From assembly GCA_958450365.1 (NCBI GenBank), contig CAUEEP010000760.1, positions 1,101,962 through 1,165,961 on the forward strand: 64,000 nt of DNA. The letters run 5' to 3'. Source of the DNA: Mesorhabditis belari. Taxonomy: Eukaryota; Nematoda; Chromadorea; Rhabditida; Rhabditidae. Numbering within the stretch: position 1 is the first letter of the stretch; each line of letters begins with the position of its first letter. Position numbers and translations under genes: made by a program. Under the pieces are notes generated by a model. It made no database searches. It was given only the letters and a program-made list of their open reading frames with translations, and was not told the DNA's origin. Shown here piece by piece: positions 11,601 through 20,639 of this stretch.

Positions 11601-12044
11601 TACTATTACAGTATTAACGGTAGGTTAATTGATGATTTTTTTGAACGAAATGAACGAAATGAACAAAAAGACTTTCTGGACAGCGTAATAATTCTTGAAT
11701 TGATCTAAGAATTATTACTGGCCTAATGTTTGAGTAACTTTTTAAGGTTTAAGTATTTAGATCGGCCAATTGGCCAAATGACTACAAGAATATAAGAAAT
11801 AGAACGTTTAAACTTTTAAACAATGTTTAAACAATGTTTAACCTTTTAAACAATGTTTAAACAATGTTTAAACAGCGTTTAAACTTTCGAAAACCTCCTC
11901 ACCTCCTGCCCATTCTCGGCCCACTTCCACTACTCCCTCCATGTGATGGCCTTTGTGGTACTTCAATCCGAATACTTCCCTCATCATCCGACTCCATCAA
12001 TCGATCGTTTTCGGTGGCTTGACTCTCCGCCGAACCAGCTTCGT
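2583..12044 (-). CDS. stomatin/MEC-2-like (STO family) membrane protein, 11 exons, 5' end missing
   Basis: Eleven exons splice in phase with GT-AG introns: 12044-11903, 10572-10472, 9982-9876, 9801-9729, 9617-9535, 8815-8741, 5194-5066, 4478-4423, 3644-3566, 2898-2780 and 2649-2583. They give 343 residues plus stop. Order: acidic Ser/Gly-rich N-terminal part (1-48); basic segment (49-82); hydrophobic hairpin about 90-116, with FCGW and the conserved Pro (P109) of the monotopic stomatin loop; SPFH/Band 7 core (118 to about 290) with [54 protein letters not shown] and AMAAEAEA; then the oligomerisation helix with [10 protein letters not shown] and the [11 protein letters not shown] tail. MEC-2-family proteins sit at the inner membrane face, bind cholesterol and tune ion channels; that role is inferred here. 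The C-terminal tail is far shorter than MEC-2's. At least one upstream exon is needed (phase 1) and was not found. Confidence 0.93.
2780..2898 (-). CDS. stomatin-like gene, C-terminal helix exon
   Basis: Acceptor TCTTCACAG, donor GC|GTAAGT. Encodes [18 protein letters not shown] and then [16 protein letters not shown], the oligomerisation helix. Confidence 0.95.
3566..3644 (-). CDS. stomatin-like gene, SPFH exon
   Basis: Acceptor CAATTTTTAG, donor AAG|GTTAGA. Encodes [19 protein letters not shown] and then TREARAK, the most conserved stomatin block. The telomere-like array lies in the intron just upstream. Confidence 0.95.
3686..4320. repeat. interstitial telomere-like array (GCCTAA)n
   Basis: About 100 hexamers, mostly GCCTAA (TTAGGC on the other strand, the telomere repeat of C. 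elegans, Ascaris and most nematodes), mixed with GCCCAA, GCCTGA, GACTAA and GTCTAA variants. Variants recur in higher-order blocks, so the array grew internally after it formed. It lies in the intron between stomatin exons 4423-4478 and 3566-3644, starting about 40 bp from the 3644 splice site. It also produces long Leu/Gly/Arg frames that are not genes. Confidence 0.9.
4423..4478 (-). CDS. stomatin-like gene, SPFH exon
   Basis: Acceptor CTTTTTACAG, donor AT|GTGAGT. Encodes [18 protein letters not shown], with the Ile codon split across the intron and completed at 3644. Confidence 0.93.
4527..4797. mobile_element. MITE with CTGTCCAGAAAGTC ends
   Basis: Left end ctgtccagaaagtcttttcg, right end ctggactttctggacag in inverted orientation. 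Similar ends occur near 9014, 11680, 28080 and 57652, so it is a family in this window. The interior resembles the mariner-derived elements at 34537 and 53057. Confidence 0.65.
4797..5046. mobile_element. MITE with ATACTTTAATAGAACGCC ends
   Basis: Inverted ends aatactttaatagaacgcc and ggcgttctattaaaggatt, abutting the previous element, inside a stomatin intron. The ends resemble the larger 'taatagtacccc' family at 10.9, 16.6 and 35.2 kb. Confidence 0.55.
5066..5194 (-). CDS. stomatin-like gene, SPFH exon
   Basis: Acceptor TGATTTCTAG, donor CAG|GTTGGA; 43 codons. Encodes [20 protein letters not shown] and then [16 protein letters not shown]. The preceding intron (5195-8740) is 3.5 kb and filled with repeats. 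Confidence 0.95.
5540..6010. repeat. 32-bp minisatellite, GGTCGGTTGGACGGATCGGA-type
   Basis: About 14 units of roughly 32 bp, each holding a GGGCTAGCCC-type palindrome and GATCGGAT. Inside the 3.5-kb stomatin intron. Confidence 0.85.
6096..6662 (+). mobile_element. internally deleted mariner with intact ends and TA duplication
   Basis: Perfect-looking inverted ends TTAGGTTGAGGAAAAAGTAA / its complement, flanked by TA on both sides. Inside, about 17 N-terminal residues ([17 protein letters not shown]) join near a C-terminal piece with [20 protein letters not shown], which carries the third catalytic Asp block. The central catalytic part is deleted. Non-autonomous, but mobilisable in principle by a full-length relative. 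Confidence 0.85.
6853..7600 (+). pseudogene. second mariner copy, rearranged transposase
   Basis: Begins with the same N-terminal frame as the copy at 6096, jumps to the [11 protein letters not shown] block, then continues with a middle segment (7037-7354) containing [20 protein letters not shown] and [18 protein letters not shown], and ends with a second copy of the 3' part and the TTTTTCCTCAAC end. The order C-terminal, middle, C-terminal shows rearrangement or nested insertion. No 5' inverted end seen. Confidence 0.8.
7679..7900 (-). CDS. unrecognised frame within the stomatin intron
   Basis: A 74-codon minus frame. Its second half, [20 protein letters not shown] followed by [20 protein letters not shown], has a natural-looking composition and reaches a stop. 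A CAG acceptor-like site near 7832 suggests it may be a terminal exon. I do not recognise it; it could be a nested gene, a captured exon or chance. Confidence 0.25.
8097..8340. mobile_element. palindromic MITE, arms with CGTCACTTTCGCGCGTCTGT
   Basis: Arm at about 8097-8166 (ctggacaatgaa...gtaactc) is repeated inverted at about 8267-8337. Followed by a second small inverted motif tacttctggtatctacagta. Inside the stomatin intron. Confidence 0.65.
8384..8675. mobile_element. MITE with CTTTACGGTTAACGG ends
   Basis: Left end gtctagggtgctttacggtt, right end aaccgtaaagattcaagtct in imperfect inversion. Inside the stomatin intron. Confidence 0.45.
8741..8815 (-). CDS. stomatin-like gene, SPFH exon
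   Basis: Acceptor ACATTTAG, donor TCG|GTGAGT; exactly 25 codons. Encodes [20 protein letters not shown], which continues the PPQE of the previous exon. Confidence 0.95.
9168..9434 (+). pseudogene. duplicate of the PPPY terminal exon and adjacent MITE end
   Basis: 267 bp matching 61000-61266 with no indel and about six substitutions by eye. It includes the PPPYTEDPP coding part, the TAG stop (9284-9286), the 3' UTR, the 8-bp ATTTGGAG target site and the first about 40 bp of the MITE at 61227. In the coding part the changes are one synonymous and two mild (T to S, I to T). It lacks the start of the exon and lies in a stomatin intron, on the opposite strand to that gene. Confidence 0.85.
9535..9617 (-). 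CDS. stomatin-like gene, SPFH exon
   Basis: Acceptor CTTTTCAG, donor GAG|GTAAAT. Encodes [18 protein letters not shown] and then SFNVPPQE. Phase matches both neighbours. Confidence 0.95.
9729..9801 (-). CDS. stomatin-like gene, start of SPFH domain
   Basis: Acceptor AATTTTCAG, donor CCAG|GTTAGT. Encodes [16 protein letters not shown] and GGGARGP, the hallmark of the MEC-2/STO subfamily. Confidence 0.95.
9876..9982 (-). CDS. stomatin-like gene, membrane-hairpin exon
   Basis: Acceptor TATTTTTCAG, donor AAAA|GTGAGT. Encodes [12 protein letters not shown], then an unbroken hydrophobic run with a central Pro, ending IFCIK. This is the stomatin membrane-inserted hairpin with flanking Cys residues that are palmitoylation candidates in the family. 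Confidence 0.9.
10057..10450. repeat. 24-bp minisatellite, CTACCGTAATCCGTACTGTA-type
   Basis: About 16 units alternating GTAATCC and GTAATGC variants. The unit is a multiple of three, giving long false frames (YCTSYRNP repeats). Lies in the stomatin intron, ending about 20 bp from the 10472 donor. Confidence 0.9.
10472..10572 (-). CDS. stomatin-like gene, exon (N-terminal basic segment)
   Basis: Acceptor GTTTTTCAG, donor C|GTAAGT. Encodes [17 protein letters not shown] and then SYYPKNQN, leading into the hairpin exon. Both flanking phases match. Confidence 0.8.
10868..11626. mobile_element. nested 'taatagtacccc' palindromic MITEs
   Basis: Several inverted copies of taatagtaccccacccccat and of the inner motif ctcgacactggtttatgcta, arranged as one element inside another: outer ends near 10875 and 11620, inner ends near 11028 and 11270. 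Other copies of the family are at 16567, 17068 and 35233. Inside the stomatin intron. Confidence 0.75.
11815..11885. repeat. tandem CAATGTTTAAA repeat
   Basis: Five to six imperfect units of about 12-13 bp ending beside the stomatin exon at 11903. Confidence 0.6.
11903..12044 (-). CDS. stomatin-like gene, first visible exon
   Basis: Acceptor AAAATTTAG and donor AG|GTGAGG. Encodes about 46 residues rich in Asp, Glu, Ser and Gly (ending GSGPRMGR), the variable cytosolic N terminus. It ends with two bases of a codon completed by the first base of the next exon. The start needs one base from an unseen upstream exon. Confidence 0.7.
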
Positions 12045-12185
12045 CTAAATTTTATTGATGTTTATTGATTCTTCATGCTTTCATCCTTTTGCACGAAACA
12101 ACAATTACAATTTCTAAGCATTCCTGAGCATACTAAAGACTAAACCTATTGAGATGAATAATGGAAATAACGGAAAGAAACGTTT

Positions 12186-12535
12186 TGAAAAAGTACAACA
12201 ATGTTTACTAGTTTACTAGTTTACTAGTTTGCTAGTTTGCTAGCTTACTAGTTTGCTAGTTTGCTAGTTTGCTAGTTTGCTAGTTTACTAGTTTACTAGT
12301 TTACTAGTTTGCTCGTTTGCTAGTTTGCTAGTCTACTAGTTTGCTAGTTTGCTAGCTTACTAGTTTTCTAGTTTACTAGTCTACTAGTCTACTAGTCTAC
12401 TAGCTTACTAGCTTACTAGTTTACTAGTTTACTAGTCTACTAGTTTTCTAGTTTACTAGTCTACTAGCTTACTAGCTTACTAGCTTACTAGTTTACTAGC
12501 TTACTAGTTTAGTTTACTAGTTTACTTCTTCAAAA
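12186..12535. repeat. 8-bp TTTACTAG / TTTGCTAG array
   Basis: About 43 units of an 8-bp CTAG-containing repeat. Upstream of the visible part of the stomatin gene, so probably in its first intron or promoter. Confidence 0.9.
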
Positions 12536-13640
12536 GCTTACGTGTGGTGTCAAAATATGTGACTTCCTCACAAATGGACACATTTCGAGACATGGAATGG
12601 ATTAGAAAAGAGGGTCAACAAGGATAGCTTGGATAACTTGAATGGATAACTTGCAGAACCAGGTGTTCGAATCCAGTTGAAAAAGTAGAACCAGGAAAAC
12701 CAGGTAAACTAGTTATGAATTCAGGCAAGTCTGGGACTCAAGGAAGAGTCAGACTTAGGTCCAATGAATCCAATTCTGGATCGAGTTCTGGATCCAATTC
12801 TAGATCCAATTCTGGATTAGGAAATTGGATCAACAAGTGGAAAATAACTGTAGAATTGCTGGAGATAGATCTGGAAAACTTGTAGCAGAATCCTGGGGTT
12901 GAAATGGCTTTTTGGAGGTCAGGATTGAGGCTTGAGTGAAGCCACAAAGCCGAGTGAGCCTGAAGTGAGCCTGGTACAGGTTTGGTCAAGCTAAAGAGCT
13001 TGGACAAAAGTGAGTTGAACGTTGGACTATCCAGCTGGACTCAAAAGATTCAAATAATTGATGTAGTGATCGATTTTGTTGATTGAAATCGGTAAATAGT
13101 CTGCACCAAAGCAAATTTGACGTAGTTCTAGCTAGCTTCTAGCTTTGTGCAGATTATTGTAGCTTTAAGAATCAAAATGGCTTCTTGGATGTGATTCAAA
13201 TCAAAAATCCAAATCAAAGCAGTTGCATGGACATGATTAGATCGCTGAGAATCGCTGAGAATCGCTGAGAATCACTGAGAATCGCTGAGAATTCAAGAAT
13301 TTCATCCAGGAGCTTTTTTCGAAGAACTCCCTGTCAAGCCCAAAAGTCTTTAGGTGAAAATATTGAGGGAGAACTCATTTGGAGGCTCTCTCCTCCTTCA
13401 TTCTTCACCAATCTCACCCGCGCACCTTGCCCCCATCTCCTAGTCTTTTTGTCCTCTTGTTGGCTACCAAATCTCTCAATTCTTCTCTCTTTCCCGGCCC
13501 GTCATCCATCACTGAATCACAGCCTACCCCTCTCTGAATGAAGTGAAAGGGGAAGCACCTATTGCCCTCCTCTCTTCTTTTGCATAGGGATAACTAACCC
13601 GGGCACCTTCTTCATTTCTTTTCATTCTTAAGCACTAACT
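12536..13640. other. no gene identified; upstream side of the stomatin gene
   Basis: Contains a short GATCCAATTCTG-type repeat (12770-12830), five ATCGCTGAGA units (13245-13290) and a C/T-rich GC-enriched stretch at 13380-13620. A missing 5' exon of the stomatin gene may be here or further right; I found no frame with a convincing ATG and phase-1 donor. Confidence 0.4.
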
Positions 13641-13711
13641 TTGACGGGGTAAGTAGAAGTTTGAGGAGGAGGAGTGGGAGAAAGAGCATGAAACAGTCAA
13701 CAACTGGAGAT

Positions 13712-13915
13712 GTCTCTAGGCACTCTAGAAAGTCTAGAAGGTCTAGAAAGTCTATAAAGTCTGTACTTCCGCCTCTAGTGTCTCTAGACTCTCTAGAAAG
13801 TCTAGAAAGTCTGTACTTCCGCCTCTAGTGTCTCTAGCCTCTCTAGAAAGTCTAGAAAGTCTGTAATTCCGTCTCTAGTGTCTCTAGGCTTTCTAGAAAG
13901 TCTAGAAAGTCTGTA
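13712..13915. repeat. minisatellite with TCTAGAAAGTCTAGAAAGTC
   Basis: Four copies of a roughly 58-bp unit that contains its own 11-bp TCTAGAAAGTC sub-repeat and TCTAGTGTCTCTAG. Confidence 0.85.
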
Positions 13916-14639
13916 CCGTTATTTTTGAGCTAAGACCAAGCCATTTAGCCAGGTTTGACCCAGAAAATTGGTCTTGGAGCAGCCTGACTAGATACCAGAT
14001 TCAATTTGAATTAGAACTTCTAAGCTCCTTAATTATTGCCTTGCTATTAGGACGCGTGAAACACTTATACTTGCAGCCTTTGCTAGCCTCCTTTGCTAGC
14101 CTTTCCTAGCCTTATTTTTGCTCATTGCTAGCCTTTTGCATTCCAATTTTATGAAAAGATTCAACTCGTATCAATCATTCTATCATCAAAAGGAAACGTG
14201 TAGTAATGGTCATTTAGAACAAGAGAGAAAAGAGTGAACGCTGATAATTAGTCATTTCTGTTCTCGTTCCTCTCTTTCCTCTCTTTCAACAAGGAACTTG
14301 TCCAGTTAGTGGGCACTTTGATGAATCACTTTGAAACACTTTGAAACACTTTGAATCATTTTGAAACAACTAATTGGTTTAATTTTCAGAAGCAGTGCAA
14401 GAATAGAATGTCTTGTGAGAACTTATAGGTTGTTAGTCGCTTTGAAAGAAATTTAAAGCTGGGATGCAAGACTTGCGTTGTGAATTGGAGAGGTAAAAGT
14501 TTTCATTTATTTCTAGATGTGAATCTAGAAGATGGATTGTCAGGATCCAATCCAGACTTTTGAGAACTCTAGCCCGGCCAGGCTAGTGCTCTCAAAGTTC
14601 ATCTGTTAAGCTCAAAGTTTGACTTCTGACAAGCTCAAG

Positions 14640-14995
14640 AAACTAGGCTAGCAGACTAGCAAGACTAGCAGACTAGCAAGACTAGCAGACTAGCAGACTA
14701 GCAGACTAGCAGACTAGCAGACTAGCAAGACTAGCAGACTAGCAGACTAGCAAACTAGCAAACTGGCAAGACTACGAAGACTAGCAGACTAGCAAGCTAG
14801 GAAGACTAATAAACTAGCAAACTAGCAAGACTAGCAAACTAGTAAGACTAGCAGACTAGCAAACTAGCAGACTAGCAAGACTAGTAAGACTAGCAGACTA
14901 GCAAGACTAGTAAGACTAGCAGACTAGCAGACTAGCAAACTAGCAAGACAAGCAAGACTAGCCCAAGACTAGCAAACTAGCAAGACTAGGCTAGG
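14640..14995. repeat. ACTAGCAAG / ACTAGCAG array
   Basis: About 40 units of 8-9 bp, each with CTAG. Followed directly by a second array. Confidence 0.9.
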
Positions 14996-14997
14996 CA

Positions 14998-15150
14998 AGT
15001 CCAGAAGCCAATTCAGGACTTGACTTCTGGCCCAAGTCCAGAAGCCAGGTCAGGATTTGACTTCTGGCCCAAGTTCAGAAGCCAATTCAGGACTTGACTT
15101 CTGGCCCAAGTCCAGAAGCTAGGTCAGGACTTGCCTCCTGGCCTTGCCTA
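14998..15150. repeat. about 40-bp repeat, AAGTCCAGAAGCCAGGTCAG-type
   Basis: Four units; each unit holds CCAGAAG and CTTCTGG in inverted orientation, so each could fold on itself. Confidence 0.8.
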
Positions 15151-15640
15151 ACCTCAGCCCGACAAAAATTCTGGAACAATCCTACTGATTAGCGAACAAT
15201 CTTATCTTCTTATTTCCTTCATTCAATAAGTCATAACAACACAAATCAAGCTTCTACTACTAGCAGGAAATTGAGAATTTTCAAAAAAGTAATGCTTTGA
15301 TGGATTTAGTGTTCATTTTTTGGCAAAAACTGGCTTCTCGGTGCCAAAAAAATCCCTTCAAAAACAATGCATTGTCTGTAGTCGACCCGTGGCCGACATT
15401 TGAATTTTTCATGATGTGTAATGGTCAAGAAAGAGAGCGCAAAAAACTCAAGGCATAAAGAGCAAAGCTAAGGAGAATTTAAGAATTGAACAAGCGTCAG
15501 TTTTCTTTCGTTTATTTAAAAATATCTAAAATTGAATCTTTCAATCTCACTTCGAGATGTTCACTGAAATTCAATCCTTTTAATTGAAAAGATTCACACT
15601 GAAAGTGGGCAAAAAGTGAATGATTCGGGTTTAAATAATA
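15150..15640. other. no feature identified
   Basis: AT-rich sequence with short broken frames and no splice-linked exons that I can support. Confidence 0.4.
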
Positions 15641-16055
15641 TAAATAATAATAATACTTTATTCAAACGATAAAGTGAAAGAAATCATAGAGAAATGCACA
15701 GTGATACTTAATCATACAATACATACTGAAATCAATGAGCCAATTACTTACGGCAAAGAGCCACTAGATCTAAAGCATCGATACGTTTCTTGAATATGAA
15801 AAGCGACTGAATTTCTCGTATGTCGTTTGGGAGCAAGTTCCATAATCTAGCGGCTCTAACGGGAAATGAATTTGATAAAGAGGCATTGATAAAGAGGCAT
15901 TGGAAGCAAAGGGAATTTGCAAAAGGAATGAGCCACTTCTGGGCCTTGACCGCGGTTTAAATTTGAAAAAGTCTATAAACAAAGGGCTAATCTGTTTACA
16001 ACGGAGGATTTTGAAAGTTTCGACTAAATCAATGACAAAGCGACGATGCTGTAAA
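15638..16055 (-). pseudogene. LINE 3' end: RT protein C terminus and 3' tail
   Basis: The minus frame reads RRFVIDLVETFKILRCKQIS, then FFKFKPRSRPRSGS, then FPVRAARLWNLLPNDIREIQ, and ends with DALDLVALCRK-stop at about 15762. R(a)xRLWNxLPxxIR is the usual C-terminal block of CR1/Jockey-type non-LTR reverse-transcriptase proteins. After the stop there is a 3' UTR ending in an ATTATTATT-type tail (plus strand 15640-15660). A small duplication (AATGCCTCTTTATC) breaks the frame near 15890. 5'-truncated, dead. Confidence 0.8.
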
Positions 16056-16224
16056 GTTTTTAGTTTTAAAAAAACTTTTGAACAGCTTGAACAGCTTGAA
16101 AGGCTCTTGAAAAGCTTTTAATAAAGAATAAAGAATAAAGATTACAATAAACATTACAATAAACAATACAATAAACGAATAAAAATTCTATAACTAGCAA
16201 CAGGAATCATCTCCGAAAGTTTTC

Positions 16225-16385
16225 GGAAGGTTTTTAGCCAACAACTTTGCATGGATATTTGATTTTGAGTTGATTTTGGTATCATTCGACGCGCAATTTT
16301 ATTCTGTATCCAATGATAGTTAAAATAGTTAAAATTAAAGGGTTACTGCTGAGAAAAAGAGGAAAAACGTTAGATTGAAACGATT
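16225..16385. repeat. dispersed repeat, also at 20463
   Basis: The stretch from tttttagccaacaactttgc through gctgagaaaaag recurs at 20463-20612 at high identity. Not coding in either copy. Probably a MITE fragment. Confidence 0.6.
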
Positions 16386-16564
16386 TGAAAGGAAACCTTT
16401 AAAAGACGGCACTTTACGGTCGATTCTTGATGAAAATTGCTCTAACATTTTCATTAAGAATCAAAAATATAGGTTGAAGTGTTTTAAAAGGTCAAAATAA
16501 GCCTAGAAACAATAAAAACGATCCGGCTAGAATCATGGGAATCTATCTAGTTAATCTACATACC

Positions 16565-16845
16565 ATAAGTACTGTAATAGTACCCCCTCGTACAGTTGCG
16601 TAGTCGCAGTCGCGTTTTTTCGTATTTCATTTTTTTCAAAGCACCCGTACTTACAAAAAATGCGTCTTTGGTATCAAAAAATAGCTGAAATTCAAGGCTA
16701 TTTTTTGATACTTACGCGCGCATTGTAGCATAAACCAGTGTCGAGAAAAACTCGTCCAAAGCTAGACTACGCAACGCTCCGCACCGTCATTAGGGGGATG
16801 GGGTACTATTAAAGTATTTTCGTATATTCACAGTATTTACGGTAA
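16565..16845. mobile_element. palindromic MITE, 'taatagtacccc' family
   Basis: Ends ataagtactgtaatagtacc and its inverted partner near 16800-16845; inner inverted motif around ttgatacc / ggtatcaa and the family sequence ctggtttatgctacaatg (inverted). Confidence 0.7.
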
Positions 16846-16886
16846 CACCCCTTTCAAATTTCTGAGCCCCTATTCTCCTGAAAAAA

Positions 16887-16950
16887 ATGGAGGACGAAAA
16901 ATTTCTTATTCGAGCAGCTATGCGCTACGATTTACGGATACGGATATACG
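16887..16950 (+). pseudogene. mariner transposase N-terminal scrap
   Basis: ATG followed by EDEKFLIRAAMRYDL, matching the N terminus of the mariner copies at 6.3 and 6.9 kb ([15 protein letters not shown]). Cut off after about 17 residues. Confidence 0.55.
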
Positions 16951-17065
16951 GATTAATGGTTTTTTTTTTTTGCGTTCTACGAAATAAACAAGTTTTTGAT
17001 GCACTTCTTGGTGCACAAATGGCTCTAAAACGATCGTTTATAACCTAATAGAATCGAAAATTAGT

Positions 17066-17245
17066 AGCTGAAATTCCGGGCTATTTTTTGATATGAAAGC
17101 GCGCATTGTAGCATAAACCAGTGTCGAGAAAAACGCGTCCAAAGCTAGACTACACAACACTCCGCACCGTCATTAGGGGGGTGGGTACTATTAAAGTATT
17201 TACAGCTCGTTTGGCATGGCCCAAATCGACCCAAATCGTTTAAAG
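17066..17245. mobile_element. half copy of the 'taatagtacccc' MITE
   Basis: Starts in the inner motif (ctgaaattccgggctatttt) and runs to the end gggtactattaaagtattta, then the flank shared with 10.98 and 11.29 kb (ctcgtttggcatg). Confidence 0.6.
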
Positions 17246-17249
17246 TTAA

Positions 17250-18170
17250 AATTAGGAAAGAAATAAGTAAAGTAAGGCAGTTAAAGTAAAGAAAGGATTG
17301 AAAAGTGGCAATATTTCGACAAGATTTCGATTGGTTACAATTTCAGACAAAAAAAGTTAAAGGTTCCCATTCAATAGCAGAAATTCTTTCACAAGAAAAG
17401 CTCCAAAGCGAATGATTCTTATGCTACTCTTTTATGCGATCGGAGAAGCCTATTCGAGACCTTAAAAAGGGTAAAAGTAGAGAAAAGGGAAAAGAAAAGA
17501 TGGACTAATAATGTTTTGTCTCATTTGGTGCCACTTTTTAAGGATGGAGTCCCCTTTTTTTCGGCCAACTCTTCGAACTCTTTTCTCAAAGAAAAGCCTA
17601 AAGCCCTTCCCTTCCCTTTCTCCGCAAATTCTCCTCTTTTCTTCACTAAACACTATTTGTTTATACAAATTTCTTGAATACTATGGGGAATTTGTTTTTT
17701 GAAAGGATTAATTTCAGAGGAAATTTAAAATTTGGCGCTAAAAGTTGGATTGAAGTTGATTCGATCATTATTATTTATCCATTCAAAGTTCTAGAAAGCT
17801 TAGCTTATTCAAATCTTTAACAATTCAGTCAGTTCTAGAAAATCAAAGTCAAATCTGATCAAACAAAGCCAAATCTGATCAAACAGCGTTTTATGCGATC
17901 GGAGAAGCCTATTCGAGACCTTAAAAAGGGTAATCAAACAATCAAACAACGTCAATCCAAGATTTTAAACGAAATCTGTACTCTAAAGATTCATTAAAAC
18001 GTCCAGATTCCTTTTAAGAGCCAAAATTTGCATTAAACGTAGCTATGATTAAAAATTAAAGACTGAAAATTTGAGTTTACAGCTGGAATAGGGAAGAAAT
18101 TATATGAAAACAGTTAAAGTACTAGTTAGACCTTTTCAAAAAACAGTTAAAGTACCTTTTCAAAAACCCT
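17250..18170. other. no gene identified
   Basis: Contains an inverted pair around TTCGGCCAACTC... / GAGTTGGCCG-like sequence near 17470-17690, a direct repeat of gcgatcggagaagcctattc (17436 and 17895), and short AAACAGTTAAAGTACC duplications at 18110-18165. Confidence 0.4.
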
Positions 18171-18174
18171 GTTT

Positions 18175-18640
18175 ATATATTGGATAAGTATGGGTATAAG
18201 ATTGTGGGAGATTTGATACACGCCCATTTGCCATTGGCAATCTACTTTCAGCTCAAATATCTTGGTGTTGAGCTGTCCAATTTTAATATTCTTGATATCA
18301 TTAGATGCGCCAAGTTTTTCTCTGTCGATTGGTGCAGAAACTATTTCAATTGGGCAGCTGAACACCAAGATATTTGAGCTCAAAAGTTAGATTGCCAATG
18401 GCGATGGGGCGGGGCGCGTATAAAAGGCCTTTCCGGATCCGCCCCTTTTGCCGATCTACCTTCAGCTCAAATATCTTGGTGTTCAGCTGTCCAATTTAAA
18501 TAGTTTTTGTATCAATCGACAGAGAAAGATTTGGCGTATCTAGTAATATCAAGAATATTAAAATTGGATAGTTCAACACCAAGATATTTGAGCTCAAAGT
18601 AGATTGCCAATGGCAAAGGGGCGGGGCGTGTCTCAAATCT
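18175..18640. mobile_element. tandem palindromic MITEs with GCCATTGGCAATCTAC
   Basis: The motif caaatatcttggtgttgagc occurs alternately forward and inverted at about 18255, 18363, 18470 and 18575, with ends carrying ggggcggggc and a GCGTATAAAAG stretch. A further scrap is at 57058-57110. The GGGGCGG plus TATA-like end resembles the 22.3- and 54.6-kb elements. Confidence 0.7.
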
Positions 18641-19239
18641 CCGATAACATAGATATAAAGCTAAAATTTACTATTTTAAGTCTGAGTTTGTTTGAGATAA
18701 AAAGTTATAACCAAAAAATTCGAAAGATCATCAAATTTCTCAAGAGCGCCGGAATCCAAAAAAAGAATCTCTTTTCGGCTCTCTTTTCGGCTCTCTTTTC
18801 GGCTAGATTTGATTCCCAATGAGCTTCCCAAGAATATTCCCTCGTTTTTCTGTTTGATGATATTTTGGTGGATTTTGAGGAGATGATTCAAGAGATATTC
18901 AAAGAAAACATGATAAATGATTGAATTGTTTCATAATAAACGATTGTTTCATGATAAATGATTGATTTCTTTCCAATTTCTGCACAAGTATGGCAACTTT
19001 AAAGGGAAAATTCGGCTCCAACTTTTCGGTGCTCTACTCATCAACTCCTCTTTTCTTCTCATCAACTTTCCCCCTCAATTTCTAACCTCAAAGCTTCCTC
19101 AAAGCTTCCTCAAAGCTTCCCAAAATGCTGGTGATTTCAGGAAATTGAAATTCTTTTCTGAAACTGAAAAAAAGAAATAAAAGAAAGAAAGTTTTCAAAG
19201 ACTTAAATCCATCGAATTTTTCTTTGATGGAATTTTTTT

Positions 19240-19300
19240 TGAGCCAGAAATGGAGCCAGAAATGGAGCCAGAAATGGAGCCAGAAATTGAGCCAGAAATG
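19240..19300. repeat. 12-bp GAGCCAGAAATG repeat
   Basis: Five units; the surrounding 18.9-19.4 kb has no supported gene. Confidence 0.7.
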
Positions 19301-19439
19301 GATGAGGGTGTTCAGAACCGACAAAAAGATAATGATCCCTTTGAAAAATGAGTCGAAAAAGAGAATTTTTCGTTTTTTGAGCACAAAGCATCAAAGTCAT
19401 TAAAAGTAAAGTCATTAAAATGAGAATGTTTCGAAAGGT

Positions 19440-19690
19440 TAAAGTTTAGAAGTTTGGCAAGCTCTAGATCCCTACCTCTACTAGATAAATCTAAAAGATA
19501 AATCTAAATCTAAAGCTAGATAAAGCCAGGCCATAAATCTAGTGCTACAGTCTAGTGCTAGTTTCAGTCTCTCAGGACTAAAATGGACTAAAATGCTAAA
19601 TAAAAACTAAATAGGACTAAAATGCTACTAAATTTGAGATTAATGACAACTTGTTGGATCTAGTACTAGATATCGAAGGATTGGTACTAT
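19440..19690. repeat. CTAGAT/CTAAAT-rich low-complexity stretch
   Basis: Irregular repeats of CTAGAT, AAATCTA and GGACTAAAATG; no frame of interest. Confidence 0.5.
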
Positions 19691-19789
19691 TTTGATTACA
19701 GATTGCTTGGATAAGATTCGAGAAATCGTGGATCAACCTAGCACTGGACTTGCTAGACCTAGACCAGGAATGATTAGAATTCTGTCGGA

Positions 19790-20405
19790 TCGGATTGGAT
19801 TCAATCTGATAGAGGTTTTGATCCGAGCGACCTGATGGATGGGGTCATCGGATCAGATCGATCTACTGGATGGGATTGGATTGATCTAATGGATGGAATA
19901 GGATCGATCTGATGGATGGGATTGGATTGAATCGGATCGGTCCACTGGATGGGATTGGATCGATCTACTGGATGGGATTGGATCGGTCCACTGGATGGGA
20001 TTGGATCGGTCCACTGGATGGGATTGGATCGGTCTACTGGATGGGATTGGATCGATCTACTGGATGGGATTGAATCGGTCTACTGGATGGGATTAGATCG
20101 GTCCACTGGATGGGATCGGATCGATCTATTGGATGGGATTGGATCGGTCCACTGGATGGGATTGGATCGGTCCACTGGATGGGATTGGATCGGTCCACTG
20201 GATGGGATTGGATCGATCTACTGGATGGGATTGGATCGGTCCACTGGATGGGATTGGATCGGTCCACTGGATGGGATTGGATCGGTCCACTGGATTGAAT
20301 CGGATCGGTCCACTGGATGGAATTGGATCGGTCCAGTGGATGGAATTGGATCGATCCACTGGATGGGATTGGATCGGTCCACTGGATGGAATAGGATCGT
20401 ATCGG
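19790..20405. repeat. 23-bp minisatellite, GGTCCACTGGATGGGATTGG
   Basis: About 24 units. Because 23 is not a multiple of three the array is read in all frames in turn and gives false frames on both strands. Each unit contains GGATCGGTCC, a near palindrome. Confidence 0.92.
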
Positions 20406-20462
20406 ATTCAATCCGATGTAATCCGGATTCGATCCATCGGATGACAAGTCTACCACGATATG

Positions 20463-20612
20463 TTTTTAGCCAACAACTTTGCATGTATATTAGATTTTAA
20501 GTTGATTTTGGGATCATTCGACGCGCAATTGTATTTTGTATCGAATGATAGTCAACAAAAGTTAAAATAAAAGGGTTGTTGCTGAGAAAAAGACGAAAAA
20601 CGTTAGATTGCC
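20463..20612. repeat. second copy of the 16.2-kb dispersed repeat
   Basis: Matches 16225-16385. Followed by gattgccaacggcaaaa, the end motif of the 22.3- and 55.5-kb elements. Confidence 0.55.
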
Positions 20613-20639
20613 AACGGCAAAAAAAGGACCGATAGATAT

